Positions 1 through 8,442 of a stretch of DNA of 51,295 nucleotides are shown piece after piece. The notes beneath the pieces are model-generated. The model saw only the letters and a program-made list of their open reading frames with translations. It was not told the origin of the DNA and ran no database searches. Position numbers and translations under genes: made by a program. This DNA comes from S015-6 sp964384945 (GTDB lineage Bacteria > Desulfobacterota > DSWW01): assembly GCA_964384945.1 (NCBI GenBank), contig CAYLMK010000033.1, forward strand, positions 1-51,295, written 5' to 3'. The stretch's first letter is position 1; each line of letters opens with the position of its first letter.

Positions 1-100
1 TGAAGAAGCTATTAGCTTTTAGCCCTTAGCAAAGACCCCGCCCAGCCCCGACGGGCAGGGGAATAGGATAAGCCAGCAAGGTACGGATGCACAAAAGCCG

Positions 101-143
101 TTAGCTTTTAGCTAATAGCTAAAAGCTAATAGCTAAAAGCTAA
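101..143. repeat. Palindromic leader repeat in front of rpsJ
   Basis: Positions 101-114 and 116-129 are perfect reverse complements (14-bp arms, one central base). The right arm, TAGCTAAAAGCTAA, is repeated directly at 130-143. The last copy ends two bases before the GAGGAGG ribosome-binding site of rpsJ (145-151). Related TTAGCTTTTAGC words also occur at 12-29. A transcript through here could fold into a strong AU-rich hairpin next to the rpsJ start. The upstream remainder of the leader (1-100) shows no gene I can identify. Confidence 0.7.
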
Positions 144-155
144 TGAGGAGGCCCC

Positions 156-464
156 TTGGCAACGCAGAAGATCCGAATCCGATTGAAGGCATACGAATAC
201 AAGATCCTCGACGACTCGACGACCGAGATCATCGAAACGGTTCAACGGACCGGCGCCCAGGTTTCGGGCCCCGTTCCCCTGCCTACACAAATCGAGAAGT
301 TCTGCGTGCTCAGGTCTCCTCATATCGACAAGAAATCGCGCGAGCAGTTTGAAATCCGCACGCACAAACGCCTCCTCGACATCCTGGAGCCGACCCAGCA
401 AACGGTCGACGCGCTCATGAAACTGGAGCTGCCGCCCGGGGTCGACGTGGAGATCAAGCTGTAG
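156..464 (+). CDS. rpsJ: 30S ribosomal protein S10
   Basis: S10 is a 30S head protein that also acts as NusE in transcription antitermination. The 102-residue product has the family's usual length and the expected N-terminus (MATQKIRIRLKAYEYK) and the C-terminal LELPPGVDVEIKL. The start is TTG at 156, chosen because GAGGAGG (145-151) lies four bases upstream and the protein begins exactly where the family does. It opens the S10-spc-alpha cluster. The next gene should be rplC, but rplD follows after 22 bases. Confidence 0.97.
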   Translation: MATQKIRIRLKAYEYKILDDSTTEIIETVQRTGAQVSGPVPLPTQIEKFCVLRSPHIDKKSREQFEIRTHKRLLDILEPTQQTVDALMKLELPPGVDVEIKL

Positions 465-486
465 AACCAAGGACTGGGGAAAGGTC

Positions 487-1110
487 ATGCCCACAGTGGA
501 TGTACTGGACAAGGACGCTCAAAAGGTGGGTGAAATCGGCCTGCGGGACGATATCTTCTCCGTCGAGCTGAAGCCGCACCTTTTTCATTTCGTCCTCCGG
601 TCCCAGCTTGCTGCAAGACGCAGAGGTACCGCGAGCACGAAGACCCGAAGCGAAGTCAAGGCGACGGGGAAGAAGCCCTGGCGCCAGAAAGGCACCGGAA
701 GAGCGCGTGCCGGCGGGCGCAACTCCCCCGTGTGGCGGGGCGGGGGCATCGTCTTCGGCCCGAAACCGCGCGATTACGACCTGCGCGTGCCCAAGAAGGT
801 GAAAAAGGCGGCCGTTCGCTGCGCGTTGAGCCTCCGGCTCGCCGAGGCCAAGCTGCTCGTCCTGGATCGTTTCGATCTGTCCGAGATTCGAACCAAGACC
901 TTCGTCGTGCACAAGCAGAAACTCGGGTTGGACAAGGCGCTCATCGTGGTCAACGGCGAAAACGCGAACCTTCAGAAATCGGCCCGGAACGTGCCCGGCA
1001 TCAAGGTCTTGAAGGCCGAAGGCCTGAACCTCTTCGACATCCTCCGTCATGACCAGCTCGTCCTGACAAGAGAAGCGATCGAAACCATCGAGAGGGTTTA
1101 CGGATCATGA
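487..1110 (+). CDS. rplD: 50S ribosomal protein L4
   Basis: L4 binds 23S rRNA early in assembly, lines the exit tunnel and in many bacteria autoregulates the S10 operon. The product has 207 residues. The diagnostic extended loop is visible around residues 45-80 (RRGTASTKTRSEV, KPWRQKGTGRARAG, SPVWRGGG). ATG at 487 follows a GGGGAAAGG purine tract. The gene directly follows rpsJ, so the usual rplC between them is missing. Its stop overlaps the rplW start by four bases (ATGA), which suggests translational coupling. Confidence 0.97.
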   Translation: MPTVDVLDKDAQKVGEIGLRDDIFSVELKPHLFHFVLRSQLAARRRGTASTKTRSEVKATGKKPWRQKGTGRARAGGRNSPVWRGGGIVFGPKPRDYDLRVPKKVKKAAVRCALSLRLAEAKLLVLDRFDLSEIRTKTFVVHKQKLGLDKALIVVNGENANLQKSARNVPGIKVLKAEGLNLFDILRHDQLVLTREAIETIERVYGS

Positions 1111-1397
1111 AGAACCTCTACGCGGTCATCCGGCGGCCGATCATCACGGAGAAAGGCAACCTGCAGAAGGAACAGAAGGGCAAGGTCACGTTCGAAGTCC
1201 ACCCCGATGCGAACAAGCAGGAAATCAAGGCGGCCGTGGAGAAGATTTTCAAGGTTCGGGTCATGCGTGTTCATTCCTTGAACCAGCGCGGCAAGATGAA
1301 ACGCGTCGGCCGCTATATGGGAAAGAAGAGCAACTGGAAGAAGGCGATCGTAACCCTGGGACCGAACGACCGGATCGAATTCTTCGAAGGCGTGTAG
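1107..1397 (+). CDS. rplW: 50S ribosomal protein L23
   Basis: L23 sits at the exit of the ribosomal tunnel and is the docking site for trigger factor and SRP. The 96-residue length is normal. The family pattern RRPIITEKG near the N-terminus, the central EVHPDANKQEIKAAVEKIFKV and the C-terminal KKAIVTL with an acidic end (RIEFFEGV) are all present. The start overlaps the rplD stop by four bases. Confidence 0.97.
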   Translation: MKNLYAVIRRPIITEKGNLQKEQKGKVTFEVHPDANKQEIKAAVEKIFKVRVMRVHSLNQRGKMKRVGRYMGKKSNWKKAIVTLGPNDRIEFFEGV

Positions 1398-1433
1398 CCG
1401 AATCGGCGGCGGTCATCTGCCGGGAGACTCCTG

Positions 1434-2264
1434 ATGGCTTTGCGAACGTTCAAACCCACATCTGCTGGAAGACGGCACCAGACGAACCCGGCCTTCGAGG
1501 AACTGACCGCCTCGCAGCCGGACAAGCGTCTCGTCCGCGGCCTGACCAAGACCGGCGGGCGGAACAGCTCGGGCCGTGTCACCGCCTGGCACCGCGGGGG
1601 CGGCCACAAGAGAAGGTACCGGTTCATCGATTTCAAGCGGGACAAGCTGGACATCCCGGCGAGGGTGGCGAGCATCGAGTACGACCCGAACCGCTCCGCC
1701 CGCATCGCCCTGCTCCATTACGAGGACGGGGAAAAGCGCTACATCCTGGCGCCCAATGATCTGAAACAGGGCGCCCGGGTCGTTTCCGGCGAGACCGCCG
1801 ACATTCAGCCGGGCAATACGCTTCCCCTTCGATTCATCCCCCTCGGCACCCTGGTTCACAACATCGAGCTTAGGCCCGGCAAGGGAGCCCAGATGGTCCG
1901 CTCGGCCGGGACCGTCGCGCAACTGCTCGCCAAGGAGGGCAAATACGCCAATATCCGTCTGCCCTCCGGGGAGGTCCGGCTCATCCACCTGGAGTGCAAG
2001 GCGACGATCGGCCAGCTCGGCAACCTGGAACACGAAAATATCTCCTACGGAAAGGCGGGGAGAACGCGTTGGCTGGGCAGGAGGCCCCACGTGCGCGGCG
2101 TTGCGATGAATCCCGTGGACCACCCGCACGGCGGCGGCGAGGGAAAGACATCCGGAGGTAGGCATCCGGTGACTCCGTGGGGAGTTCCGACCAAGGGATA
2201 CAAGACGCGCAAGAAGAAGCCCTCGGACCGGTACATCCTCCGCAGAAGGCACCAAAAGCTCTAA
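1434..2264 (+). CDS. rplB: 50S ribosomal protein L2
   Basis: L2 is one of the most conserved 50S proteins, needed for subunit association and peptidyl transferase activity. The 276 residues match the family. The N-terminal FKPTSAGRRHQT region, the GRNSSGRVTAWHRGGGHKR loop and the C-terminal segment VRGVAMNPVDHPHGGGEGK are visible. GGGAG at 1422-1426 is spaced seven bases from the ATG. The gene is followed after 23 bases by rpsS. Confidence 0.98.
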   Translation: MALRTFKPTSAGRRHQTNPAFEELTASQPDKRLVRGLTKTGGRNSSGRVTAWHRGGGHKRRYRFIDFKRDKLDIPARVASIEYDPNRSARIALLHYEDGEKRYILAPNDLKQGARVVSGETADIQPGNTLPLRFIPLGTLVHNIELRPGKGAQMVRSAGTVAQLLAKEGKYANIRLPSGEVRLIHLECKATIGQLGNLEHENISYGKAGRTRWLGRRPHVRGVAMNPVDHPHGGGEGKTSGGRHPVTPWGVPTKGYKTRKKKPSDRYILRRRHQKL

Positions 2265-2287
2265 TTCATTCATCCGGAGAGATCAAT

Positions 2288-2566
2288 ATGCCAAGGTCGG
2301 TTTCAAAAGGCCCCTTCATCGACGCTCACCTTCAGAAGAAGGTGGATGAGGCGAACGCCACCAAGTCGAAGAAGATCATCCAGACCTGGTCCCGGCGGTC
2401 CACGATCGCGCCGGACTTCGTAGGGCTGACGTTTTCGGTACACAACGGCAAGAAGTTCATCCCCGTTTTCGTGACGGAGAACATGGTCGGACACAAACTG
2501 GGCGAGTTCGCTCCGACCCGGACCTTTTACGGCCACGCCGGAGACAAGAAATCCAAGGTGAAGTAG
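2288..2566 (+). CDS. rpsS: 30S ribosomal protein S19
   Basis: S19 lies in the 30S head and contacts the A-site finger and S13. The gene encodes 92 residues beginning MPRSVSKGPFID, the standard S19 N-terminus, and containing the conserved HNGKKFIPV and GEFAPTRTF blocks. The start is ATG 2288, with GGAGA at 2276-2280 seven bases upstream. An in-frame extension further upstream runs into rplB and has no homology to the family, so it is not used. Confidence 0.97.
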   Translation: MPRSVSKGPFIDAHLQKKVDEANATKSKKIIQTWSRRSTIAPDFVGLTFSVHNGKKFIPVFVTENMVGHKLGEFAPTRTFYGHAGDKKSKVK

Positions 2567-2617
2567 GGTTTGCGACCCGCCTGTGCAGGCACAGGTTCTC
2601 TTGAGTCGGGGTTGAAC

Positions 2618-2950
2618 ATGGAAGCCATAGCCAGAGCAAGATACATTCGCATATCGCCGAGGAAGGCCAGGCTCGTCGCCGACCTCATTCGGGGCAAGTC
2701 CGCCGAGCAGGCCTCCCAGCTCCTGAGCTATCTGCCCAAATCGGCCGCCCCGCTCATCCGGAAGGTATTGCTTTCGGCGATTGCAAACGCGGAAAACAAA
2801 GGGGACATCGACATCGACACCCTTTACGTCAAGAAGATTTTCGTGGATCAGGGACCCATGCAGAAACGCTTCATGCCCCGCGCCATGGGGAGGGCGACAT
2901 CGATCCATAAGAAGACCAGTCACATTACGATCGTACTCGATGAGGCGTAG
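2618..2950 (+). CDS. rplV: 50S ribosomal protein L22
   Basis: L22 forms part of the tunnel wall; its beta-hairpin is a site of macrolide resistance mutations. The gene encodes 110 residues starting MEAIARARYIRISPRKAR, as expected. The second conserved block (GPMQKRFMPRAMGRA then a TSHITIV end) is the hairpin region. ATG 2618 follows a short GGGG tract at 2608-2611. An upstream in-frame start at 2570 would add 16 unrelated residues and is rejected. Confidence 0.96.
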   Translation: MEAIARARYIRISPRKARLVADLIRGKSAEQASQLLSYLPKSAAPLIRKVLLSAIANAENKGDIDIDTLYVKKIFVDQGPMQKRFMPRAMGRATSIHKKTSHITIVLDEA

Positions 2951-3024
2951 TCCCCCCACGGGCGGGGGGGTCCGAGCCGGCCGGGTTTGATCGTTCCGAA
3001 CCGGACAGGCACAGGAGGCTTTCC

Positions 3025-3687
3025 TTGGGACAGAAGGTACATCCGATCGGCTTTCGTCTCGGCATCACGCAGACCTGGGGCTCCAAGTGGTACGCGGACC
3101 GTGAATACGCCCGGCACCTGCACGAGGACCTCTGGATTCGGAACTACGTCAAGCGCAACCTGCAGCACGCGGGGATTTCCAAGGTCGACATCGAGCGCGC
3201 GGCTTTGAAGGTGAAGGTTCACATCCACACCTCCCGCCCCGGGATCGTGATCGGAAAGAAGGGAGCCGAAGTCGAGCGTTTCCGCAAGGAACTGGAGCAA
3301 CACACGCAGAAGGAGGTATTCCTGAACATCCTCGAGGTGCGCAAGCCCGAACTGGATGCGCAGCTCGTGGCGGAAAACGTGGCCACCCAACTGGAGCGAA
3401 GGGTCGCCTTCCGAAGGGCGATGCGCAAGGCGGTCACGACCTCGCTCAAGTTCGGGGCCCAGGGGATCAAGGTCAGCTGCTCCGGCAGACTGGGAGGCGC
3501 GGAAATGGCCCGCCGCGAGTGGTATCGCGAAGGCCGTGTCCCCCTGCACACCCTGCGCGCCAATATCGATTACGGGTTCACGCAGGCGAAAACCACATAC
3601 GGCATCATCGGGGTGAAGGTCTGGATCTTCAAGGGCGAGGTCCTCCCCGGTGACGAGAAGAAACGCAAAGAACAATTGGGAGCGTAG
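3025..3687 (+). CDS. rpsC: 30S ribosomal protein S3
   Basis: S3 lies at the mRNA entry site and has helicase-related residues. The 220-residue protein begins MGQKVHPIGFRLGI from a TTG at 3025, with AGGAGG at 3013-3018 six bases upstream. The KH domain signature (TSRPGIVIGKKGAEVERFRKEL, about residues 69-90) and the C-terminal S3 domain (VSCSGRLGGAEMARREWYREGRVPLHTLRA) are both clear. The 74 bases before it hold no gene. Confidence 0.97.
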   Translation: MGQKVHPIGFRLGITQTWGSKWYADREYARHLHEDLWIRNYVKRNLQHAGISKVDIERAALKVKVHIHTSRPGIVIGKKGAEVERFRKELEQHTQKEVFLNILEVRKPELDAQLVAENVATQLERRVAFRRAMRKAVTTSLKFGAQGIKVSCSGRLGGAEMARREWYREGRVPLHTLRANIDYGFTQAKTTYGIIGVKVWIFKGEVLPGDEKKRKEQLGA

Positions 3688-3693
3688 TCCGCC

Positions 3694-4107
3694 GTGTTAA
3701 GTCCCAAGAAAGTCAAACACAGGAAGCAACGACGGGGAAGGCTGAAAGGCATGAGGCTTGCCGGATCGTCCGTCAGTTTCGGCCAGTACGCCCTGCAGGC
3801 CTTGGAACCCTCCTGGATTACGGCCAGGCAGATCGAGGCGGGCCGAATCGCCATCACCCGGCACGTCAAGCGGGGAGGGAAAATCTGGATTCGAATCTTT
3901 CCGGACAAGCCGATCACGGCCAAACCGGCGGAGACCCGGATGGGCGGCGGGAAGGGGAACCCGGAGAACTGGGTGGCCGTCGTCCGGCCCGGACGCATCC
4001 TTTACGAAATCGACGGCGTCGGAGAGAGCGTGGCCCGGGAGGCTTTCCGGCTCGCCGGCCACAAGCTCCCCGTCAAGACCCGATTCCTGGTGCGCGAGGA
4101 GCAATGA
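3694..4107 (+). CDS. rplP: 50S ribosomal protein L16
   Basis: L16 helps position the A-site tRNA. The 137-residue length is typical. The N-terminus MLSPKKVKHRKQRRGRLKG, the ITARQIEAGRIAITRHVKRGGKIWIRIFPDKP core and RMGGGKGNPENWVAVV are diagnostic. The start is GTG 3694, six bases after the rpsC stop, and its purine support (GGGAG) lies inside the end of rpsC. The stop overlaps the rpmC start. Confidence 0.97.
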   Translation: MLSPKKVKHRKQRRGRLKGMRLAGSSVSFGQYALQALEPSWITARQIEAGRIAITRHVKRGGKIWIRIFPDKPITAKPAETRMGGGKGNPENWVAVVRPGRILYEIDGVGESVAREAFRLAGHKLPVKTRFLVREEQ

Positions 4108-4316
4108 TGAAGGCCGCTGAAGTCCGAGAGCTGTCCGACGATGAACTCGAGCAGAAAGAGCACGAGCTCCGGGAAGAACTGTTCAATCTGACGATCCAAC
4201 ACGCCACCGGCCAATTGGAGAACACCGCTCGGATCGGCCACGTGAGGAAGGACATTGCGCGGATTCTCTCCATCCGGAGGCAGCGAACGATGAGCAAAGG
4301 GGATGAGCATGCCTGA
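4104..4316 (+). CDS. rpmC: 50S ribosomal protein L29
   Basis: L29 is a small helical-hairpin protein next to L23 at the tunnel exit. The product has 70 residues (69 if the second of two adjacent ATGs, 4107, is used). The family pattern is visible: ELSDDELEQKEHELREELFNL, then ENTARIGHVRKDIARI. The gene overlaps rplP by four bases and its end overlaps the start of rpsQ, so translation is probably coupled through this stretch. Confidence 0.95.
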   Translation: MMKAAEVRELSDDELEQKEHELREELFNLTIQHATGQLENTARIGHVRKDIARILSIRRQRTMSKGDEHA

Positions 4317-4608
4317 GGGGACGAAGAGAACGCGACTCAAGGGTACCGTCACGAGCGTCAAGATGCACAAGACGGTGATTGTGAGCGTCCAGAGAAGGCT
4401 CAAGCATCCCGCATACAAGAAGCACATCAACCGGAGCAAGAAATATCCGGCGCATGACGAGCACAACCGCTGCAAGAACGGGGACCTGGTGGAAATCATC
4501 TCCACCCGCCCGCTCAGCAGGACCAAACACTGGGCGGTCACCCGGATCCTGAAAACGGCGGACACATCCCTTCCCCCGGATGCAACCGACAAGGAACCCG
4601 TCCCATGA
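4309..4608 (+). CDS. rpsQ: 30S ribosomal protein S17
   Basis: S17 is a primary 16S rRNA binder with an OB fold. From ATG 4309 the protein has 99 residues. The core KGTVTSVKMHKTVIV, HPAYKKHINRSKKYPAHDE and the GDLVEIISTRPLSRTKHW block are diagnostic. A tail of about 15 residues (ending DATDKEPVP) makes it longer than the usual 83-90. ATG 4309 was preferred over ATG 4303 because GGGG at 4299-4302 is then six bases away. It overlaps the end of rpmC and the start of rplN. Confidence 0.95.
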   Translation: MPEGTKRTRLKGTVTSVKMHKTVIVSVQRRLKHPAYKKHINRSKKYPAHDEHNRCKNGDLVEIISTRPLSRTKHWAVTRILKTADTSLPPDATDKEPVP

Positions 4609-4973
4609 TCCAGATGCAAACAACGCTCACGGCGGCAGACAATTCCGGGGCAAAGACCCTGTTCTGTATCAAGGTGCTTGGGGGAACGCGGAGAAAGTAC
4701 GCTTCCGTCGGCGACGTAATCGTCGTGTCGGTCCGGGAAGCCCTGCCCGCGTCCAAAGTGAAAAAGGGGGACGTCCACAGGGCCGTCGTCGTTCGAACCC
4801 GAAAGGAAGTTCGAAGGAACGACGGATCCTATATCAAGTTCGACAACAACTCCGCGGTTCTGATCAACACGCAGCGCGAGCCGATCGGGACGCGCATCTT
4901 CGGCCCCGTCGCCAGGGAACTGCGGGCGAAGAATTTCATGAAGATCATCTCTCTGGCGCCCGAAGTCGTCTGA
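4605..4973 (+). CDS. rplN: 50S ribosomal protein L14
   Basis: L14 forms intersubunit bridges with 16S rRNA and binds L19. The product is exactly 122 residues, the canonical length. MIQMQTTLTAADNSGAK at the start, the RTRKEVRRNDGSYIKFDNN centre and the C-terminal TRIFGPVARELR segment identify it. It begins within the last codons of rpsQ (ATGA overlap). Confidence 0.98.
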   Translation: MIQMQTTLTAADNSGAKTLFCIKVLGGTRRKYASVGDVIVVSVREALPASKVKKGDVHRAVVVRTRKEVRRNDGSYIKFDNNSAVLINTQREPIGTRIFGPVARELRAKNFMKIISLAPEVV

Positions 4974-4989
4974 GGCGGGCAAGAGGCGA

Positions 4990-5325
4990 ATGGGCATGGA
5001 AAAGGCAAGGGTCCACGTCAAGAAGAACGATATGGTGATCGTCACCAAGGGCAAGGAGAAGGGGAAAGCCGGAAGGGTTCTCCGCGTCATCCCGGAAAAG
5101 GGGAAGGCGGTCGTGGAGAAGGTGAATTTCATCAAGCGCCACGCCAGGCCGAGCCAGAAGCTGCGGCAGGGCGGCATCATCGAGAAGGAAGCGCCTCTGG
5201 CCCTGTCCAACCTGATGGTTCTCTGCCCGAAGTGCAACAAGCCGGTCCGGACCGGCAGGCGAATCCTGGAAGACCGAAAGAGCGTCCGTGTCTGCAAGAA
5301 GTGCGGAGACGTGCTCGAAAAGTAA
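4990..5325 (+). CDS. rplX: 50S ribosomal protein L24, C-terminal CxxC pairs
   Basis: L24 is an assembly-initiating 50S protein with a KOW motif (KNDMVIVTKGKEKGKAGRVLRVIPEKGKA). The product has 111 residues. The C-terminal part has two CxxC pairs (CPKC and CKKC), a putative zinc ribbon seen in many bacterial L24 proteins. ATG 4996 (MEKARVHVKK) is an alternative start with better spacing to AGAGG at 4982-4986. It agrees with the zinc-binding forms of S14, S4 and L36 in the same cluster. Confidence 0.96.
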   Translation: MGMEKARVHVKKNDMVIVTKGKEKGKAGRVLRVIPEKGKAVVEKVNFIKRHARPSQKLRQGGIIEKEAPLALSNLMVLCPKCNKPVRTGRRILEDRKSVRVCKKCGDVLEK

Positions 5326-5344
5326 GAACCTCGGAGGAAGGGCA

Positions 5345-5917
<573 letters not shown>

Positions 5918-5946
5918 TCTCATCTTTCGAACACGGGAGAATATTC

Positions 5947-6132
5947 TTGGCACGGAAGGCGAAGCTGGCACCTTACGCGAAACGTCCGAAATTCAAGGTT
6001 CGCATCCGAAACCGCTGCAGTCTCTGCGGTCGCCCGCGGGGCTACTATCGCCGGTTTCATCTGTGCAGAATCTGCCTGCGGAACCTCGCCTTGCGGGGCG
6101 ATCTTCCGGGCGTCACGAAGTCCAGTTGGTGA
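5947..6132 (+). CDS. rpsN: 30S ribosomal protein S14, zinc-binding type Z
   Basis: This is the short zinc form of S14: 61 residues with the pattern CSLC...CRIC and the family ends (MARKAKLAPYAKRPKFKVR... LPGVTKSSW). The start is TTG 5947, following CGGGAG at 5934-5939. The longer reading frame upstream runs out of frame through rplE and is not the gene. It lies in the canonical position between rplE and rpsH. Confidence 0.96.
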   Translation: MARKAKLAPYAKRPKFKVRIRNRCSLCGRPRGYYRRFHLCRICLRNLALRGDLPGVTKSSW

Positions 6133-6189
6133 TCCGCACCGGCCGGGCTTCTATCTTCTGTTCAGCGAACGGGGAGGAAGAGCCATTCC

Positions 6190-6588
6190 ATGAGTCTCAC
6201 GGATCCGATCGCGGATATGCTCACGCGTATCCGGAATGCGTGCCGGGCGCACCACAAAGCCGTTGACATCCCTTCCTCAAAGATGAAGGAGGCCATTGCC
6301 GGCATCCTCAAGAGGGAGGGCTACATAGAAGACTTCGAGGTCGTCCCCGACAACAAGCAGAACGTCCTGCGGGTGCGCCTCAAGTACCTGGAAAAAAAGA
6401 GGAGCGCCATCGAAGGACTCCGCCGTGTCAGCAGGCCCAGCGTCCGTGTCTACGTGGCCCATAAGGAGGTGCGCCCTGTCCGGAAGTACATGGGCGTGTC
6501 CATTCTCTCGACCACCCAGGGGATCCTCACGGACCGGGAGGCCCGCGCGCGCGGTGTGGGGGGGGAGCTGTTGTGCGAGGTCTGGTGA
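6190..6588 (+). CDS. rpsH: 30S ribosomal protein S8
   Basis: S8 binds the central domain of 16S rRNA and is the usual translational repressor of the spc operon. The product is 132 residues, the normal length. MSLTDPIADMLTRIRNA at the start and the C-terminal GVSILSTTQGILTDREAR with a GGELLCEVW end are diagnostic. A GAGGAAGAG ribosome-binding tract lies at 6174-6182. The 57-base gap before it contains no gene. Confidence 0.98.
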   Translation: MSLTDPIADMLTRIRNACRAHHKAVDIPSSKMKEAIAGILKREGYIEDFEVVPDNKQNVLRVRLKYLEKKRSAIEGLRRVSRPSVRVYVAHKEVRPVRKYMGVSILSTTQGILTDREARARGVGGELLCEVW

Positions 6589-6652
6589 CCGGACTTGGGG
6601 CGGAGATCGGCGCACCAAGATGAGGCGAGCTTTTTCATAGAAGGAATTCGGC

Positions 6653-7192
6653 ATGTCGCGGATCGGAAAACGGAAGATTCCTTACCCCAAGACGGTCAGC
6701 GTTTCCCAGGAGGGCGACCGGGTCTTCGTCAAAGGACCCAACGGCGAGCTATCCGAGAGAATCCACCCCTTCCTCCAGATCCGGATCGACCCGGACGGGG
6801 TGCAGGTGGAGAAGGCCCCGGAGCAGCGAAAGGCGGACGCGCTCTCCGGGCTCACCCGCACCCTGATCGCCAACATGGTCAAAGGGGTGACGGAAGGCTA
6901 TCGGCGTGAACTGGAAATCGTGGGGGTCGGCTATCGTGCGGAGCTGTCGGGGAGCAGCCTCGTCTTCCAGTTGGGCTACTCCCACCGGATCAACTTCCCC
7001 TTGCCGGAAGGCGTATCCGCGGAAGTCCCGAAACCGACCCAGGTCGTGCTGAAAAGCATCGACAAGTGCCTGCTCGGCCGCACCGCCGCCAAGATCCGGG
7101 CCCTCCGGAGGCCGGAGCCCTACAAGGGCAAGGGGCTCAAGTACAGCGGCGAGACGATCCGGCGCAAGGTCGGCAAGGCGGGCACGAAATAG
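6653..7192 (+). CDS. rplF: 50S ribosomal protein L6
   Basis: L6 lies near the factor-binding site of the 50S subunit and has two similar domains. The 179 residues match the family. MSRIGKRKIPYPKTV at the start, ALSGLTRTLIANMVKGVTEG around residue 65 and the C-terminal RRPEPYKGKGLKYSGE signature are present. It is preceded by a GAAGGAATT tract and a 64-base spacer. Confidence 0.98.
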   Translation: MSRIGKRKIPYPKTVSVSQEGDRVFVKGPNGELSERIHPFLQIRIDPDGVQVEKAPEQRKADALSGLTRTLIANMVKGVTEGYRRELEIVGVGYRAELSGSSLVFQLGYSHRINFPLPEGVSAEVPKPTQVVLKSIDKCLLGRTAAKIRALRRPEPYKGKGLKYSGETIRRKVGKAGTK

Positions 7193-7222
7193 GTACCTGA
7201 GCGGGGGCAAGGAGTCTCCTCC

Positions 7223-7591
7223 ATGAAGAAGACCAATCCGAGAGTCATCTCCCGAAGGCGGAGAAAACTGCGATTCAAGTCGAAGATCCGTGGAACGGCC
7301 GAGCGGCCCCGCCTTTGTGTCTACCGGAGCAACAAGCATATCTATGCGCAGATCGTCAACGACCAGGAGGAGCGGACCCTCGCGGCCGCTTCCACCCTGA
7401 ACAAGGAACTGGCAGGCCTCGCCGAAGGGCGGGCCACCAGGGAGGCCGCCAAGAAGGTGGGGGAACTGATCGCCAGGAAGGCGAAGGAGAGAAACATCCA
7501 GCGGGTCGTCTTTGACCGCAACGGGTTTCTCTATCACGGACGGATACGGGCCGTCGCGGATGCCGCCAGGGAGGCGGGGCTCGAGTTCTAG
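7223..7591 (+). CDS. rplR: 50S ribosomal protein L18
   Basis: L18 binds 5S rRNA together with L5. The 122 residues include RRRRKLRFKSKIRGTAERPRL, VYRSNKHIYAQIVND and the C-terminal FDRNGFLYHGRIRAVADAA followed by REAGLEF, all typical. AAGGAG at 7209-7214 gives an eight-base spacing. Unlike a normal spc operon, a 296-base repeat-rich gap separates it from rpsE. Confidence 0.98.
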   Translation: MKKTNPRVISRRRRKLRFKSKIRGTAERPRLCVYRSNKHIYAQIVNDQEERTLAAASTLNKELAGLAEGRATREAAKKVGELIARKAKERNIQRVVFDRNGFLYHGRIRAVADAAREAGLEF

Positions 7592-7887
7592 GAAATAGCA
7601 CGTAGGGAAAAGGGGAAAGGCGAAAGCCCGTTTGCCGGAGTTGAAAGAGCTGGCATGCCCGCGAAGCTTGCGCCCGCCAATGCGGGGAGCGGGAACCCCC
7701 GGCGCGGACGCGGGCCAGGGCGCCCTGCTGACTTCCCGGGCCCGGCACCGGTTTTGGGAACCCCCCGGCACGGACGCGGGCCAGGGCGCGGCAGGGGCAA
7801 AGCAGCGTTCCTTCTCCCCTCCGGGGAGAAGGTCAGGATGAGGGGGAATACGCCCTCACGGCGAGGACCCGACAGAGGAGACTCGGT
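7592..7887. repeat. Repeat island inside the spc operon
   Basis: No gene is visible between rplR and rpsE. Instead there are GC-rich repeats: two near-copies of GGCACGGACGCGGGCCAGGG (7708-7729 area and about 7770-7789), and a hairpin repeat whose arms are CTTCTCCCC and GGGGAGAAG (7809-7832) followed by GTCAGGATGAGGGGG. The same hairpin type recurs at 11843, 16743 and 29645. Short rpsE-proximal sequence with GAGGAG (7875-7880) provides the rpsE ribosome-binding site. Confidence 0.75.
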
Positions 7888-8424
7888 TTGGCAGATTACG
7901 TGTACGCTTCAGAAGAGGAATTCGTAGACAAGATCATCCACATCAACCGCGTGGCCAAGGTGGTCAAGGGCGGCCGCCGCTTCAGCTTCAACGCGCTCGT
8001 GGTGGTGGGCGATCGAAAGGGCCGCGTGGGCTGCGGACTGGGAAAGGCGAACGAGGTCCCGGACGCGATCCGCAAGGCCATCGAACGGGCCCGGAAGAGC
8101 CTCATCCGCATACCGATTTTGAACGACACCATTCCCTTCAGCGTGGTGGGCCGCTACGGGTCCGGCAGGGTGCTTCTCAAACCTGCGGCCAAGGGGACGG
8201 GCATCATCGCCGGCGGGGCCGTCCGGGCGATCATGGAAGCGGCGGGCCTGAAGAACGTCTCCACCAAGTGCCTGGGCACGCGAAACCCCCACAACGTGAC
8301 CAAGGCCACCCTGCAGGGACTGCTGCAACTCCGGTCCCGCGAATTCATCGCGAAGAAGCGCAACAAGAGCCAGGAAGAGATCTTCCCCCGGCGTTTGCTG
8401 ACAGAGGGCACGGTTTCCACCTAA
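7888..8424 (+). CDS. rpsE: 30S ribosomal protein S5
   Basis: S5 contributes to translational fidelity and the mRNA entry pore. The protein has 178 residues from TTG 7888. The signatures VVKGGRRFSFNALVVVGD, GLGKANEVPDAIRKA, the double-psi beta-barrel segment LLKPAAKGTGIIAGGAVR and LGTRNPHNVTKATLQGL are visible. GAGGAG at 7875-7880 supports the start. It follows a repeat island instead of abutting rplR. Confidence 0.98.
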   Translation: MADYVYASEEEFVDKIIHINRVAKVVKGGRRFSFNALVVVGDRKGRVGCGLGKANEVPDAIRKAIERARKSLIRIPILNDTIPFSVVGRYGSGRVLLKPAAKGTGIIAGGAVRAIMEAAGLKNVSTKCLGTRNPHNVTKATLQGLLQLRSREFIAKKRNKSQEEIFPRRLLTEGTVST

Positions 8425-8442
8425 CGGATCAGGGGGAGTTGC

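Noticed and set aside
464..620. A frameshifted or fused L3 hidden at the start of rplD.
   Set aside because: The 22-base gap is too short and the rplD N-terminus fits L4 from its first residues; no L3 motif is visible in any frame nearby.
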